From the NCBI GenBank assembly GCA_031315915.1, contig JALDRK010000013.1:38528-102527 (forward strand): a DNA stretch of 64,000 nt. Direction: 5' to 3'. The stretch comes from Nitrospirales bacterium (GTDB lineage: Bacteria > Nitrospirota > Nitrospiria > Nitrospirales > UBA8639). Positions 15,592-24,289 of the stretch are shown one piece after another. The notes under the pieces were generated by a model. That model saw only the letters and a list, made by a program, of their open reading frames with translations. It did no database searches and was not told the origin of the DNA. Numbering within the stretch: the stretch's first letter is position 1; the number at the start of each line of letters is the position of its first letter. The position numbers were made by a program, and so were the translations under genes.

Positions 15592-17459
15592 GGACGGCGA
15601 AAGAGAAAATCCGCTACTTCTTTAGTCTCTGTTTTCGGTTTTTGGTCAATTGTATATTCTATAGACACCGGTACTTTGAAGACATCAGTATATCCTCGGT
15701 GAGGGGTTGTATCAGCAAGATCGCCTGGAATTTCAAGGAAATAATTTCCATCTTCCAGATGTTTAAATGGTATGCCTTTTTTCCCAAATTTTATTGTTTT
15801 GATTTCCCAATTTTTGGGAACAGTTAGCTGACCTTCCAAGGTATCCGTTCTGAGAAGAATAGGAAAGTTATCCTTAGTGGAAAATTTTACTGACTGAGAA
15901 TCAGGAGGATCGATAAAAGTAGGATTTATATTAATTTTTCTGCTACTCCCGTTTGGATTAATTAATAAAACGCCAGCGTCCGCAAGGAATTTCCTTTCAT
16001 CCTTAAGTTTTTTGATATCTGCCAATGGAGACAATTTAACTTCTAATTTGTGTGGTCCTAAAAAAGTCGTATCTTTATAAGCAATAAATCGATTTCCGAC
16101 TTTGACCACTGTATCCGGGAAGACTCGTTCTTTGGAAAAAATTAAATGCGATTCTTCGATGGCAGGATTAATTTCCAACGGGATAAATAGGTCATTTTTA
16201 ATATTAACCACAACTGAATCAGTTCCCAAAGATACTGTTTTCAGGGATGAAAATTTCATTTGGTGGTATGGATAAAGATTCCCAACCTTTGCCTCACTTG
16301 GGGTTTCATAAGCAATATACAAGCATTGTGTGTCTTTTGGTGCAAGTACTATAAAAAATATCTCCCGTGGACCCGGATCGAAGCGATACGAGATGTCATA
16401 GGGGCCATGCCATAAAATGTAGTTCTTTAAATATCCATTTTTCTTTATAACCCGTCTGGGGCCGAAGGCCACTGCAAACTCATTTTTTTTGTCTGAATAC
16501 ATGCCGAACTGAAGGGGTTGTTCAATAGAGGCCAGGAATTCTTCGGCTTGGGCCGTCTGATCCCGTCGATTGACCTCACCTGTTAAACCTGAAAAAAATC
16601 CTGTTAGTTGAGTGGTAAGAATATCGATTTGTTCTTCGATAAGAGACTCCTTAGAGACCACTGAATCATAAGAAGGCGAGAGAGAATAAACAAAAACGTT
16701 ATCCGTGGTTTCGCGTGAGTCACCCTCCTCATTTTGGGTATTGTCGTCTGAACTATTATTTACAATACATTCTTTTTTGGCAGTTTCCTGTTTGCCGGAA
16801 GAATTCTGTACTGATATTTTAAATGGCATCACTATAAAGTGTGGCAAATCTGGATATTCCCACCTTTCGCCGGTATAAATTTGCTTAAAGTAGCCTGACT
16901 CTCCAGAAGCATAGCCATTTATAGATACATCCATTCGCACTAAAATGGGGCGGTAATTTGAATTGTGATAGAGATGTTTATCGCCTTCATAGAGCAGTTT
17001 TTGGCTCAGGATATGCTCCCCATAGACGGCACGTTTTCTGACTATACTCGGCAGGGATAAATTAGTATTGGGGGAATCTTTAAAGTTGAAAGTACCCTTA
17101 GGAGGGGTGATAACGGAATTTCCAATGAGACTCGGAGCCTTTGTTGAAGTCTGATTTTGGGCCCCCTGGACTGTCTCTGAAGCCGGGGCAGGAGACAAGC
17201 CCAAACTGGTTTCCGTCTGACGTTTGTAAAGTTCAGCTAAATACTCTTGGAGTAATTCTTCAGGTTTTATTTCGGTATCCGACTCCAGTTTTCCCAAAAC
17301 TGCCAACTGGGAGGCCATAACTTTTTGGACCATATTTTCATCGTAAACTTTGGGCTCTGCCACCGTCACATGTATTTTATCGGTTAAGGTGGCACACCCA
17401 GTTCCCAAAAGTAATGGTAGCAGCACTAAACGCCATTCTTTTCTAAAACATTTTTTCAT
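15573..17459 (-). CDS. Large AT-rich orphan lipoprotein
   Basis: The 628-residue protein starts MKKCFRKEWRLVLLPLLLG and has a lipobox LLGTGC with the acceptor Cys near residue 22, so it is probably a secreted lipoprotein. The start at 17459 has GGGGGAGGG about 7 bases upstream. The rest (many Asn, Ser, Lys and Asp) shows no family I recognise: a linker rich in Thr, Pro and Ser near 100-130, and strand-rich stretches with FGPRRVIKKNGYLKNY and YDISYRFDPGPREIFF. It may form a beta-rich surface or outer-membrane-associated domain. Base composition is visibly more AT-rich than the flanks, which suggests horizontal acquisition. It has no clear partner gene. Confidence 0.7.
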   Translation of the reverse strand: MKKCFRKEWRLVLLPLLLGTGCATLTDKIHVTVAEPKVYDENMVQKVMASQLAVLGKLESDTEIKPEELLQEYLAELYKRQTETSLGLSPAPASETVQGAQNQTSTKAPSLIGNSVITPPKGTFNFKDSPNTNLSLPSIVRKRAVYGEHILSQKLLYEGDKHLYHNSNYRPILVRMDVSINGYASGESGYFKQIYTGERWEYPDLPHFIVMPFKISVQNSSGKQETAKKECIVNNSSDDNTQNEEGDSRETTDNVFVYSLSPSYDSVVSKESLIEEQIDILTTQLTGFFSGLTGEVNRRDQTAQAEEFLASIEQPLQFGMYSDKKNEFAVAFGPRRVIKKNGYLKNYILWHGPYDISYRFDPGPREIFFIVLAPKDTQCLYIAYETPSEAKVGNLYPYHQMKFSSLKTVSLGTDSVVVNIKNDLFIPLEINPAIEESHLIFSKERVFPDTVVKVGNRFIAYKDTTFLGPHKLEVKLSPLADIKKLKDERKFLADAGVLLINPNGSSRKININPTFIDPPDSQSVKFSTKDNFPILLRTDTLEGQLTVPKNWEIKTIKFGKKGIPFKHLEDGNYFLEIPGDLADTTPHRGYTDVFKVPVSIEYTIDQKPKTETKEVADFLFRRPQIEVR

Positions 17460-17513
17460 TTCAGGCCCTCCCCCTGATTGAACCTCTCTATAAATTTCTT
17501 TAAAAATGAGCAA

Positions 17514-17925
17514 TGGGAAGATTTAGTAGGGCTTTCAAGTGCGTTGCCTACGATTCTAATTGAGAAACATCCTGGCCTCGTCATCCGAATGATATTTACA
17601 AAGGAGTTTTTTTAAAGGAAATATCCTAATAACTCAGGCTTAAAAGTCAATCATTATTATTTTCATTACCTGGAAATTTGCGTAGAGCGTTGGATCGTAT
17701 GCTTTCTAGCCAATTGGGCGGCGAAAGCATAGAGGGTCAGGGGCCAGAAAACAAAGAAAATATAACGGAAGAAGTTAAAGCTGGATTTAGCCGATATTCA
17801 TTATGCGACCTGAGCTACGGATGCAACAGGCGAACAAAGCGAGATGTATGATTGCAAGACCTGACCCTTCTGGCCTGTTCCCGTTTGATCGACCGAATAT
17901 CGGCGAAGGCGAATCGACGTTTTCA
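17514..17925. other. Intergenic region with nested inverted repeats at the edge of a decayed island
   Basis: No gene was recognised here. The first 200 bases are AT-rich and resemble the lipoprotein gene in composition. From 17733 onward two nested inverted repeats occur (listed separately). The stretch around 17851-17868 has the sequence type often seen beside REP-associated elements, but that resemblance is from memory. The junction with the decayed flavodoxin gene begins near 17926. Confidence 0.45.
17733..17904. repeat. Nested inverted repeats, possible REP-like or IS remnant
   Basis: Two perfect inverted pairs enclose each other's neighbourhood: AGGGTCAGG at 17733-17741 against CCTGACCCT at 17860-17868 (9 bases), and GCCGATATTC at 17790-17799 against GAATATCGGC at 17895-17904 (10 bases). 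The intervening DNA carries no gene. Such paired short repeats are common at the ends or edges of REP-type or insertion-derived sequence. They mark the left boundary of the decayed region. Confidence 0.4.
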
Positions 17926-18576
17926 CTACCTGGTCGTCTCGCCGATTGATCGAGGAGCCTCCACCGTTTCGACCACCTTCAGCATCTCATCCACGAGATT
18001 TATTGCCCCATACGCCCTCGCTTTGACAACCATGCTGGTCGACTTCGCGCTCCTGGCGCATCACAAGAACCTTGAAGTGTCGATGAAGCGTTGCTCGAAT
18101 TTGCTGTTGAAAGTGTTGAACAGCAGCACATCCATTCCATCGAATCGCGTGCGTCGCGCAAACTCCCAGATCGGAGGCGCCGACCGTAGAGCCAGACCGG
18201 TGATCCGAGGTAGATGGTCTGGATGCCAATGATCGACGGCGGCTGGACTCACGTTGGCTTTAGCGTTTGTGCGTCACGGAGCGTTACAAGCCCCTGCAAG
18301 CCAAGCTCGTAATCGGCGGCTTCCAACTTGAACAAGCGAGCACCAAGACGCCGTGCCACGTGAGGCAGCGATAGCGGTGCCGTTCGACCTTGAGAGCAGA
18401 CCGTAATAGTGCTGCCGTTCGTCGGGATGAGACGCTCTTCCCAACGACCCTCCGCTGGCGAGCCTGATATATCTCCACCAAGCCACCACAAAGAGCACTG
18501 TGCCGACAATCACCAGGGCCAGCAGTACGAGAACGGCGCCCCACTTGATGAGTGATATCCCACCTACTCCAAACAT
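17926..18576 (-). pseudogene. Membrane-anchored flavodoxin, frameshifted
   Basis: Reading across frames, this decayed gene would encode an N-terminal membrane segment (WGAVLVLLALVIVGTVLFVV) followed by a flavodoxin: a loop around ITVCSQGRTAPLSL, the YLGSPVWLYG strand, LFNTFNSKFEQRFID, and a tail GEM/DEMLKVVET. No single frame is open: the pieces lie in at least three frames (breaks near 18430, 18330-18210 and 18060), so small indels have destroyed it. The expected length is about 217 residues. It belongs to the same minus-strand series as the broken SDR, hydrolase and metallo-hydrolase genes. Confidence 0.65.
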
Positions 18577-18647
18577 GTACTGTTCTTTGTAGTACGCTGT
18601 TCGACTGTTCACAGCTCTCTCGGTGATCGACATGTCGATGAGCGGTG

Positions 18648-19264
18648 TCAAAGAAACGCCGGTTTGTCGCCATCCGTGTTCGGCCGGTCGACCTGATATT
18701 TCCCTTTCAATGCAGTTTCGGCGACTCAATGATCTTCACGATCAGGTCGGCGATCACTTTGCGCGAGACTTCCGTACCCTTGAACGGTTCGGTTCTTCTC
18801 AGTGGTCTCGCACTATTTCGTCGTTATCGGTGAGCCAAGCGGGACGCAAGATGGTGTAGTCCAGGCCGGAAATCTCGACGTCGGCGGCCAGCCGGAATGG
18901 TGGCAGGTACGCACCATCCTGACGGTTCCATTGGCCGAAGGTGGAACCTCGTCATAGATGCCGAGCGAGGTCACGAAGATCAGCTGCTTGACGCCCGTTT
19001 CGTTCATCGCGTCGATGATCTTACCAGCCAGTTCTGCAACCTCGCCTGAACGGCATAGACGATGTCTTGCCCCTTCATCGCCCGCCGCGGAGCTGTCCGC
19101 GTTACTGACATCGCCTTCCACGATCGTCATGCCCGAAGCCCGCATGCCGGGCCTGCCCGCGTCCCCGAGGAACAGGTGGGACGGATGGACATGCGGTTTT
19201 TCAAGGAAGCGGACGACATGTCGGGCGATCGCCCGGTTCGCGCCCATATCAGTACATTGATCAT
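18648..19264 (-). pseudogene. NAD(P)-binding SDR-type oxidoreductase, frameshifted
   Basis: The reconstruction starts MINVLI with AAAGGAG upstream, then in another frame GANRAIARHVVRFL, MTIVEGDVSNAD, EVAELAGKIIDAMNETGVKQ and LIFVTSLGIYDEVP, and ends NTDGDKPAFL at 18648. These are features of atypical short-chain dehydrogenases of the NmrA/SDR-a5 type that use NAD(P). At least four frame changes are needed, the first within the first seven codons. It is therefore a pseudogene rather than a single sequencing slip. Adjacent broken genes share the same orientation. Confidence 0.7.
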
Positions 19265-19581
19265 GATAAGCCCATACTCCTTTCAGTTTGCCTGTTCCCT
19301 CCGACTGGCCCGGACTGCCCCAAGGCGAATGACTTCACCGGCGGCATACTGGGTGTCGACGGCGGCCTCGACTTCACATCGCCAGTGTCAAGCTCGAGCG
19401 CACGCAGCCGATGCTGCAGATGGGCTTGGGCTACGTCGAAGGTGTCACCCACGACGACAAGCGCCACGGCACGACGACGCGCCCGTAGCGCGAACGTGCT
19501 CAACAGTGCCGGAGTTGTTCCAAGCTCCTGTGGCTTGAACTTTTCTCTTCCAGCTGAACGCCGTCATCGCCGAGCCGAGTT
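19265..19581 (-). other. 317 bp unresolved stretch between two pseudogenes
   Basis: Minus-strand frames through this stretch give fragments such as STFALRARRRAVALVVVGDT and AHLQHRLRALELDTG, which look protein-coding in composition but match no family I recognise. It may be the remnant of a small gene between the metallo-hydrolase and SDR pseudogenes. I could not assign it. Confidence 0.3.
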
Positions 19582-20492
19582 TCACGACTCATTTGGACAC
19601 GCGGTAAAAACAAACTCATCATTCTCGCTCTTGGTGATAAGCCCGGAATGACGGAACACAAAATGCGTGCAAGTAAAGGAGTCGTCGCATCCGTCAGGCG
19701 AGAGAGCAGTTTGCGCCTCGTTTCGCAAGACTGGACGTTGTCAAAATCTCACCACCGTGGGCATATCGGGCTTGGCGATTTGCACTGGATGGTGCATTGC
19801 GTCTCCGGCAGATGATGAATCTTTCAGTGCCCGCATCCACTTCGATGGCGACATGTCCTTATGTGTGCCCCGGAGTAGAGAATACTGAAAGGCCGTCGCC
19901 AAGATCGGTATTCACGTCAATAAAATTCATCAATCCTGCATCGACTACCGGCTTAACGGACTCGTTGAAAGATACCGCCTGCATCTGATACATCGGATCA
20001 TCGAGATTGCCTTTGACCCAAAACTCGTACTCCGACGTTGTAATCGGTACTTCGCATTTGGAAATGTCGGCATCCATTTTCCATCTTTCTTGTACGTATT
20101 CCACCCCACGTGGTCAAAATGAAGATGCGTGCATAGCACATCCGTCACGGCAAATCGATCGACTCCGATGCTGTCGAGCGTACTGAATCAACTGAAGCCT
20201 GTCCACTCCGGTATACCTGTCAGAGTTTTGTCATTCCCACGCAGGTATCAACGACCAAAATTCTATCGTTGATTCTGATAATGAAACATTGCGAGCTGGC
20301 CCTGAGCGAATAGTCATCAAAGACATCCGGCGGAGCCATCCATTCAATCGCCTGCAAGAAATCCGGCGTTGCTTCCGGCAATAAGCCTATTAGTTGATAA
20401 CCGATTCTTACTTCAACGATTTGAAATATTTCGGCGTCTCCGATTTTTGATTTCGCAACTTGAAGTCTCGTGTTTGGCGAATTGTCTTGCAT
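19582..20492 (-). pseudogene. Metallo-beta-lactamase-fold hydrolase, frameshifted
   Basis: The start is intact (MQDNSPNTRLQVAKSKIGDA, with AGAGGAAG upstream) and the first 90 codons are open, ending RILVVDTCVGMTKL. After a break the frame resumes with VLCTHLHFDHVGWN, the HxHxDH zinc motif, and later DADISKCEVPITT, EYEFWVKGNLDDP and VFSTPGHT. The tail FVFTACPNES ends at 19582. This is the lactonase-like MBL fold (about 300 residues) that hydrolyses lactones or similar esters. At least three frame shifts separate the blocks, so it is not functional as sequenced. Confidence 0.75.
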
Positions 20493-20570
20493 GGTGTCTT
20501 CCTCTCTTGCGCATGACGCCTTCGGCCACGGTCACGCGCTCCCGTGGGATTTGGTCCGGGACGGCGTGGC

Positions 20571-21561
20571 CTAGTAAAAAGAAAAATGCTTTGCGCTTCT
20601 TACTTCATGTACTTGTCGGAGGAAGCCGATGAATTTTTCCGGATGCCTTCCGAAGTAGTTGTAACCGTCCTTGAAACGTCTCGTGGTGCCCTCAATCCAG
20701 AACAGTTCCTTCTCCTTGCTGCCGAGTAGATCGAAGGTCTTCAGTGTCTTCGGGATTACGATCCAGCCATCTTTTAGCACTTGGACCATCAAGACCGGCA
20801 TCTTCACGCTGGCCGCCCACAGATGCGGGGTCATTTCGGCGGCCACAAACGCGCCCATCTTGAGCAGCTCCAGATCGATCAATTCCTGGTACTGCCTCAC
20901 GCCCTGCAATCAAGAAGGCATCATAGATCGCTGCCATGGACACGACCATCGGGCTCACCATGCATCGCACGTTTTCAAACAGGTCGGGGCGGCGGTGAAT
21001 GGCGTGATATTGCGAGTTTCCGCCCATGCATTGGCTGTAGAGGGCGAGCTTCATCTTCGAGAGCGTCGAGCGGTTGTCGACGAATTTCTTAATGCCGACG
21101 CAGTCGCGCCACTCCCATTGCCCGATGCCGCTCAGGCCGTTGTTGGCGGCGCTGCTGTTGCCGTGATTGCGGATATCATAGGTGAGCACGCGGTTTCGGC
21201 ATCGGTCAGATGCTTGTACCGAATGACGAAGTCGATCTCGACCGCATCATGCTGGTACGGCTCACCCAGATGTCCCGGAAAGCCCGCGCCGACACATCGG
21301 CAGAGCGTGGTTGAAGATGACCAGCTTGTCGCTTGGGCCAGCCTTGGCTGGGATATACCAGGCTTCCAGTGGAATGCCGTCGGAGGGAATGACGAGATCC
21401 TTCCAGCCGGTCATCCCGTAATCGTCCGGTGTTTTGTGGATCACGCTGCGCAAGGGGCGGACGATGTTGGCCATCCCTTTGACCCTTTTCATAATCTTCT
21501 TTGGAAATGGTCTTGGAGTTGTTCCAGGGCCTTGTCCATTCTCTTTGATATTCTTGCTCAT
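20571..21561 (-). pseudogene. Alpha/beta hydrolase, frameshifted
   Basis: The start MSKNIKENGQGPGTTPRPFP has AGGAGGG upstream and about 95 codons are open, through KLVIFNHALPMCR. The next block, in a shifted frame, holds LTYDIRNHGNSSAANN, CVGIKKFVDN and the nucleophile elbow LYSQCMGGNS. The third, in yet another frame, gives QYQELIDLELLKMGAF and VLMVQVLKDGW, with a His-containing tail ending at 20571. Together this is an alpha/beta hydrolase with a probable Cys or Ser nucleophile. Breaks near 21270-21190 and 20920 abolish the reading frame. It is the first gene after the divergent AraC gene. Confidence 0.75.
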
Positions 21562-21813
21562 GATTTCACCCTCCTGTGATGTTTAGTTTGAGCAGCCGGA
21601 GCGATGAGCCATCAGGCAAATGGGAATGCCTACTCGTCGCCAATGTTCGATGATCAATCCGCTTTTGCGCCTTACATGATCGTACTGTACTCCTTGAAAG
21701 CAAGAAGGTGAGTAGACCAACTTTGCTCATTTCTTGCCTGTATTCTCCGACATGGGAGAGAGGGATGGCTTGTGCCCCACTATCTGGTCTGTTAGCCTTC
21801 CGGGGTGAAGCGG

Positions 21814-22733
21814 ATGCAAACACAGTCAGCCAAGCAGGACTCTTCGCATGCTCGCCTGCTGATGACGCTTGAAGCGTTGGCACAGAGCATTGCCCGATGG
21901 ACCGAGAGAAGGGCGACTCGCTCGTGACCGCGATTCCGGGCTTGTCACTTTTCGGCGGGACGTTCCCACACCTCCAACGAGCTACATGTACGAGCGGAGC
22001 ATCTGCGGTCGCACAAGGTGTCAAACGGGTGCTGCTCGGAGACGACGTATACGTGTATGACACGTATCATTTCTTGATCACGTCCGTGGATCTACCGATG
22101 GTGGCGGAGTGTGATCAAAGCGAGCCGGGCGAAGCCTTATCTGAGTCTCCTCTTGAAGCTTCTGATCGACGCGAAATCTCACAGTTGATGGTAGACGACA
22201 ACCTCTTCTGCAGGCGCATACACAACAATCACGTCGCGGATGGCACCTGGCGCGAGGTCACAGTGCCGTTGCTCACGCTTCAACGGTTGATCGATCTGCT
22301 GGCTGAGCCAAAAGACATACCGATTCTTGCGCCGATCATTCAGCGGGAAATTGTGTACCGGTTACTTGTGGGCGATCAAGGGGGCGTCTGCGCCAAATGG
22401 CGTCGGCGCGAAGTCAAAGCCACCAGATCGGACGGGCGATTGATTGCTGAAGAGTCACTTCACAGGAGTCGCTACGAATCGAGGATCTCGCAACGCAAGT
22501 CAATATGAGTACGTCAACCTTGCACCATCATTTCCGAACGTTGACGGCCATGAGTCCACTGCAGTACCAAAAATGGTTGCGTTTGAACGAAGTGCGTGGC
22601 GGCTGATGCTCATCGAACGTCTCGATGCAACAACCGCGGCGTCTCAAGTCGGCTATGAAAGCCCCTCCCAATTTAGCAGGAGTATAGCCGTTCGTTCGGC
22701 GCACCGCCGTTACGCGATATAACAAAGTTGTGA
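21814..22733 (+). pseudogene. AraC-family transcriptional regulator with cupin domain, frameshifted
   Basis: Pieces of an AraC regulator of the AraC_N-cupin type are spread over three frames. They include MQTQSAKQDSSHARLL at the start, LVTAIPGLSLF, VAQGVKRVLLGDDVYVYD, FLITSVDLP, DRREISQLMVD, LLAEPKDIPILAPIIQREIV, then the helix-turn-helix blocks LRIEDLATQVNMSTSTLHHH and LIERLDATTAASQVGYESPS, and the tail GAPPLRDI. At least five indels interrupt it. It faces away from the broken hydrolase row, the usual layout of a regulator and its target operon. Confidence 0.75.
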
Positions 22734-22803
22734 GCCAGCTTAAAACGGCAGCTTCCCCGCCGCGGAGGTTGCCCAAGTTGTCATTTTATCGTTGACTCGC
22801 GGT

Positions 22804-23190
22804 CTACCACGCTGTGCGGACGGCATACTGTGTGATGAGTGGATCGGGAGTCAGAATAGTGAGTTCATGTTGAATGGATTGGCAAATGAGCATGCGGTCA
22901 AAGGGGTCTTTATGCAGAGTAGGGAGTTTGGGTAGGTGTCCGGTTGCAGATTCTTCCAGAGGTAAGGTGCCGATTCCGTGTCGCTCCCGTTGTTGAGGAA
23001 TGAATTGATCCACAGGTAGCGGTAATTCAATCCTCCCAAGCGAGTACTTCACTAGAATTTCCCACACCGAAATCGCACTCAGAAAGATTTCATTCGAGGG
23101 ATCTGAGAATATTTCCCGACTTGTTGGGGATAGGGCTTTATCGTCTGAAATAATCCACAAAAATGTGCAGGTATCCAGCAGGACCTTCAC
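22804..23190 (-). CDS. vapC: PIN-domain toxin (VapC-like)
   Basis: The 128-residue protein has the PIN ribonuclease layout: MKVLLDTCTFLW with the first Asp, SAISVWEILVKYSLG with the conserved Glu, and HKDPFDRMLICQ with the later Asp pair, ending in a short helix. By family it is a Mg-dependent RNase that cleaves tRNA or rRNA when not bound by its antitoxin. Its ATG overlaps the stop of the upstream antitoxin gene by 4 bases, giving coupled translation. It forms a type II module with the gene at 23187-23432. Confidence 0.9.
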   Translation of the reverse strand: MKVLLDTCTFLWIISDDKALSPTSREIFSDPSNEIFLSAISVWEILVKYSLGRIELPLPVDQFIPQQRERHGIGTLPLEESATGHLPKLPTLHKDPFDRMLICQSIQHELTILTPDPLITQYAVRTAW

Positions 23191-23432
23191 TTTAATTGTC
23201 CGGAAAACGCAGTGAGCAGTTCATCAGGGAGGGGTTCAAGAAAGCTATCGGGAATAGTGAATTGACCTTTGGCTAAGCCAATGGGTCGTTTTTTTGAAGG
23301 ATGAGTAGGTATCCCTCGGATTTCCGCTACCGGTTCATTGTGTTTGCACAGAAGAATGGTTTCTCCTTTTTTCAGTTTGTCCAAATAGCGGGATAAGTGG
23401 GTTTTAGCTTCATGAATGTTAAGTTTAATCAT
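23187..23432 (-). CDS. Phd/YefM-type antitoxin of the VapC module
   Basis: The 81-residue protein starts MIKLNIHEAKTHLSRYLDKL and has GETILLCKHNEPVAEIRG, the Phd/YefM DNA-binding pattern. The C-terminal half, with KGQFTIPDSFLEPLPDELL, would wrap the toxin. It presumably represses its own promoter and neutralises the PIN toxin. The stop overlaps the toxin start by 4 bases. Confidence 0.88.
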   Translation of the reverse strand: MIKLNIHEAKTHLSRYLDKLKKGETILLCKHNEPVAEIRGIPTHPSKKRPIGLAKGQFTIPDSFLEPLPDELLTAFSGQLK

Positions 23433-23602
23433 TGATTTAAATTTAGCCCATTATTTAAACTAAGTCAACTGGGGCATAATTTGATTTAATGATCCCGGCA
23501 TGATTTGTCCCCTACAGGTCGTCGGATTTCATAGAGCGAATCTCTAGGATTACGACTATCTTATTCAGCGTTGCCATTCCAACAAGTCATGGGGTCCTAA
23601 TC

Positions 23603-23654
23603 TTGACAGAATTTTTATAAGATCCTAAAGTTTTGATTGACCAGAATTTTGGTC
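23603..23654 (+). promoter_or_regulatory. Probable promoter and operator of the second toxin-antitoxin module
   Basis: TTGACA at 23603-23608 and TAAAGT at 23626-23631 are 17 bases apart, fitting a sigma-70-type promoter. An imperfect palindrome (GACCAGAATTTTGGTC, 14 of 16 positions symmetric, 23639-23654) follows and lies just upstream of the antitoxin start at 23674, a plausible operator for autorepression. Confidence 0.5.
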
Positions 23655-23673
23655 TAACGAATCAGGAGGTGCC

Positions 23674-23967
23674 ATGGCGAAAACATTACCCATTTCTGAA
23701 GTAAAGGCCAGGCTTCCCGAACTTGTGACGGGTATTGATGAGCGTGAAGAAGAAGTGGTGGTGACTCGAAACGGCAAACCTGCCGCGGTCCTGATCAATT
23801 ATGCCGAATACGAACGTGTAAAAGAGACCATTGATGTTTTGAGCGATTCGGATTTAATGCGACAGATTCGCCAAAGCCTGGCCTTTTATGATGCCGGTCA
23901 AAAAGGATCTTCTTTTGATGAGGTGTTTGGTGAGCCGCTTATTCCGCGAAAGAAACGTCGCCGGTAA
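23674..23967 (+). CDS. Phd/YefM-family antitoxin
   Basis: The 97-residue product starts MAKTLPISEVKARLPELVTG and continues with EEVVVTRNGKPAAVLINYAEYERVKETID, the Phd/YefM core; the basic C-terminus (PRKKRRR) would contact the toxin or DNA. GGAGGTGCC lies just before the ATG. It pairs with the RelE-like toxin 6 bases downstream. Confidence 0.9.
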   Translation: MAKTLPISEVKARLPELVTGIDEREEEVVVTRNGKPAAVLINYAEYERVKETIDVLSDSDLMRQIRQSLAFYDAGQKGSSFDEVFGEPLIPRKKRRR

Positions 23968-23972
23968 GGTCG

Positions 23973-24263
23973 ATGTTTCAGCCTGATATTCCTCCTCACG
24001 TTTCAGAGACTCTCCGACATTTTCCTCCTGATCTCAAATGTAGCATCAAGGCAGCAGTTCGGGCCTTATGCGTGAATCCGAATGAGGGTTCTCCACTTGT
24101 CAAAGAATTAAAGGGTTTGTGGAAATACCGTGTGAGGCGATTTCGTATTGTTTATGCCGTTGATCGCAGGAGGAAAATTATCCGTATTATGGCGGTAGGC
24201 CACCGGCGGAGTGTGTATGAAGATGTGACGGAACTTATGAAGGAGAAGAAACCTTCAGAGTAG
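23973..24263 (+). CDS. RelE/ParE-family toxin
   Basis: The 96-residue protein has the RelE pattern: VKELKGLWKYRVRRFRIVYAVDRRRKIIRIMAVGHRRSVYED. This is the basic beta-sheet toxin that cleaves mRNA at the ribosome or targets gyrase. It lies 5 bases after its antitoxin, and is followed 27 bases later by the convergent ccmI gene. The C-terminus ends with Lys/Glu-rich residues. Confidence 0.9.
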   Translation: MFQPDIPPHVSETLRHFPPDLKCSIKAAVRALCVNPNEGSPLVKELKGLWKYRVRRFRIVYAVDRRRKIIRIMAVGHRRSVYEDVTELMKEKKPSE

Positions 24264-24289
24264 AGGGAGGGATCGGAGCCGTTCTATAT

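Noticed and set aside
21566..22063. Minus-strand frame opposite the broken AraC gene
   Set aside because: It has no recognisable domain and the plus-strand pieces match AraC; treated as a shadow.
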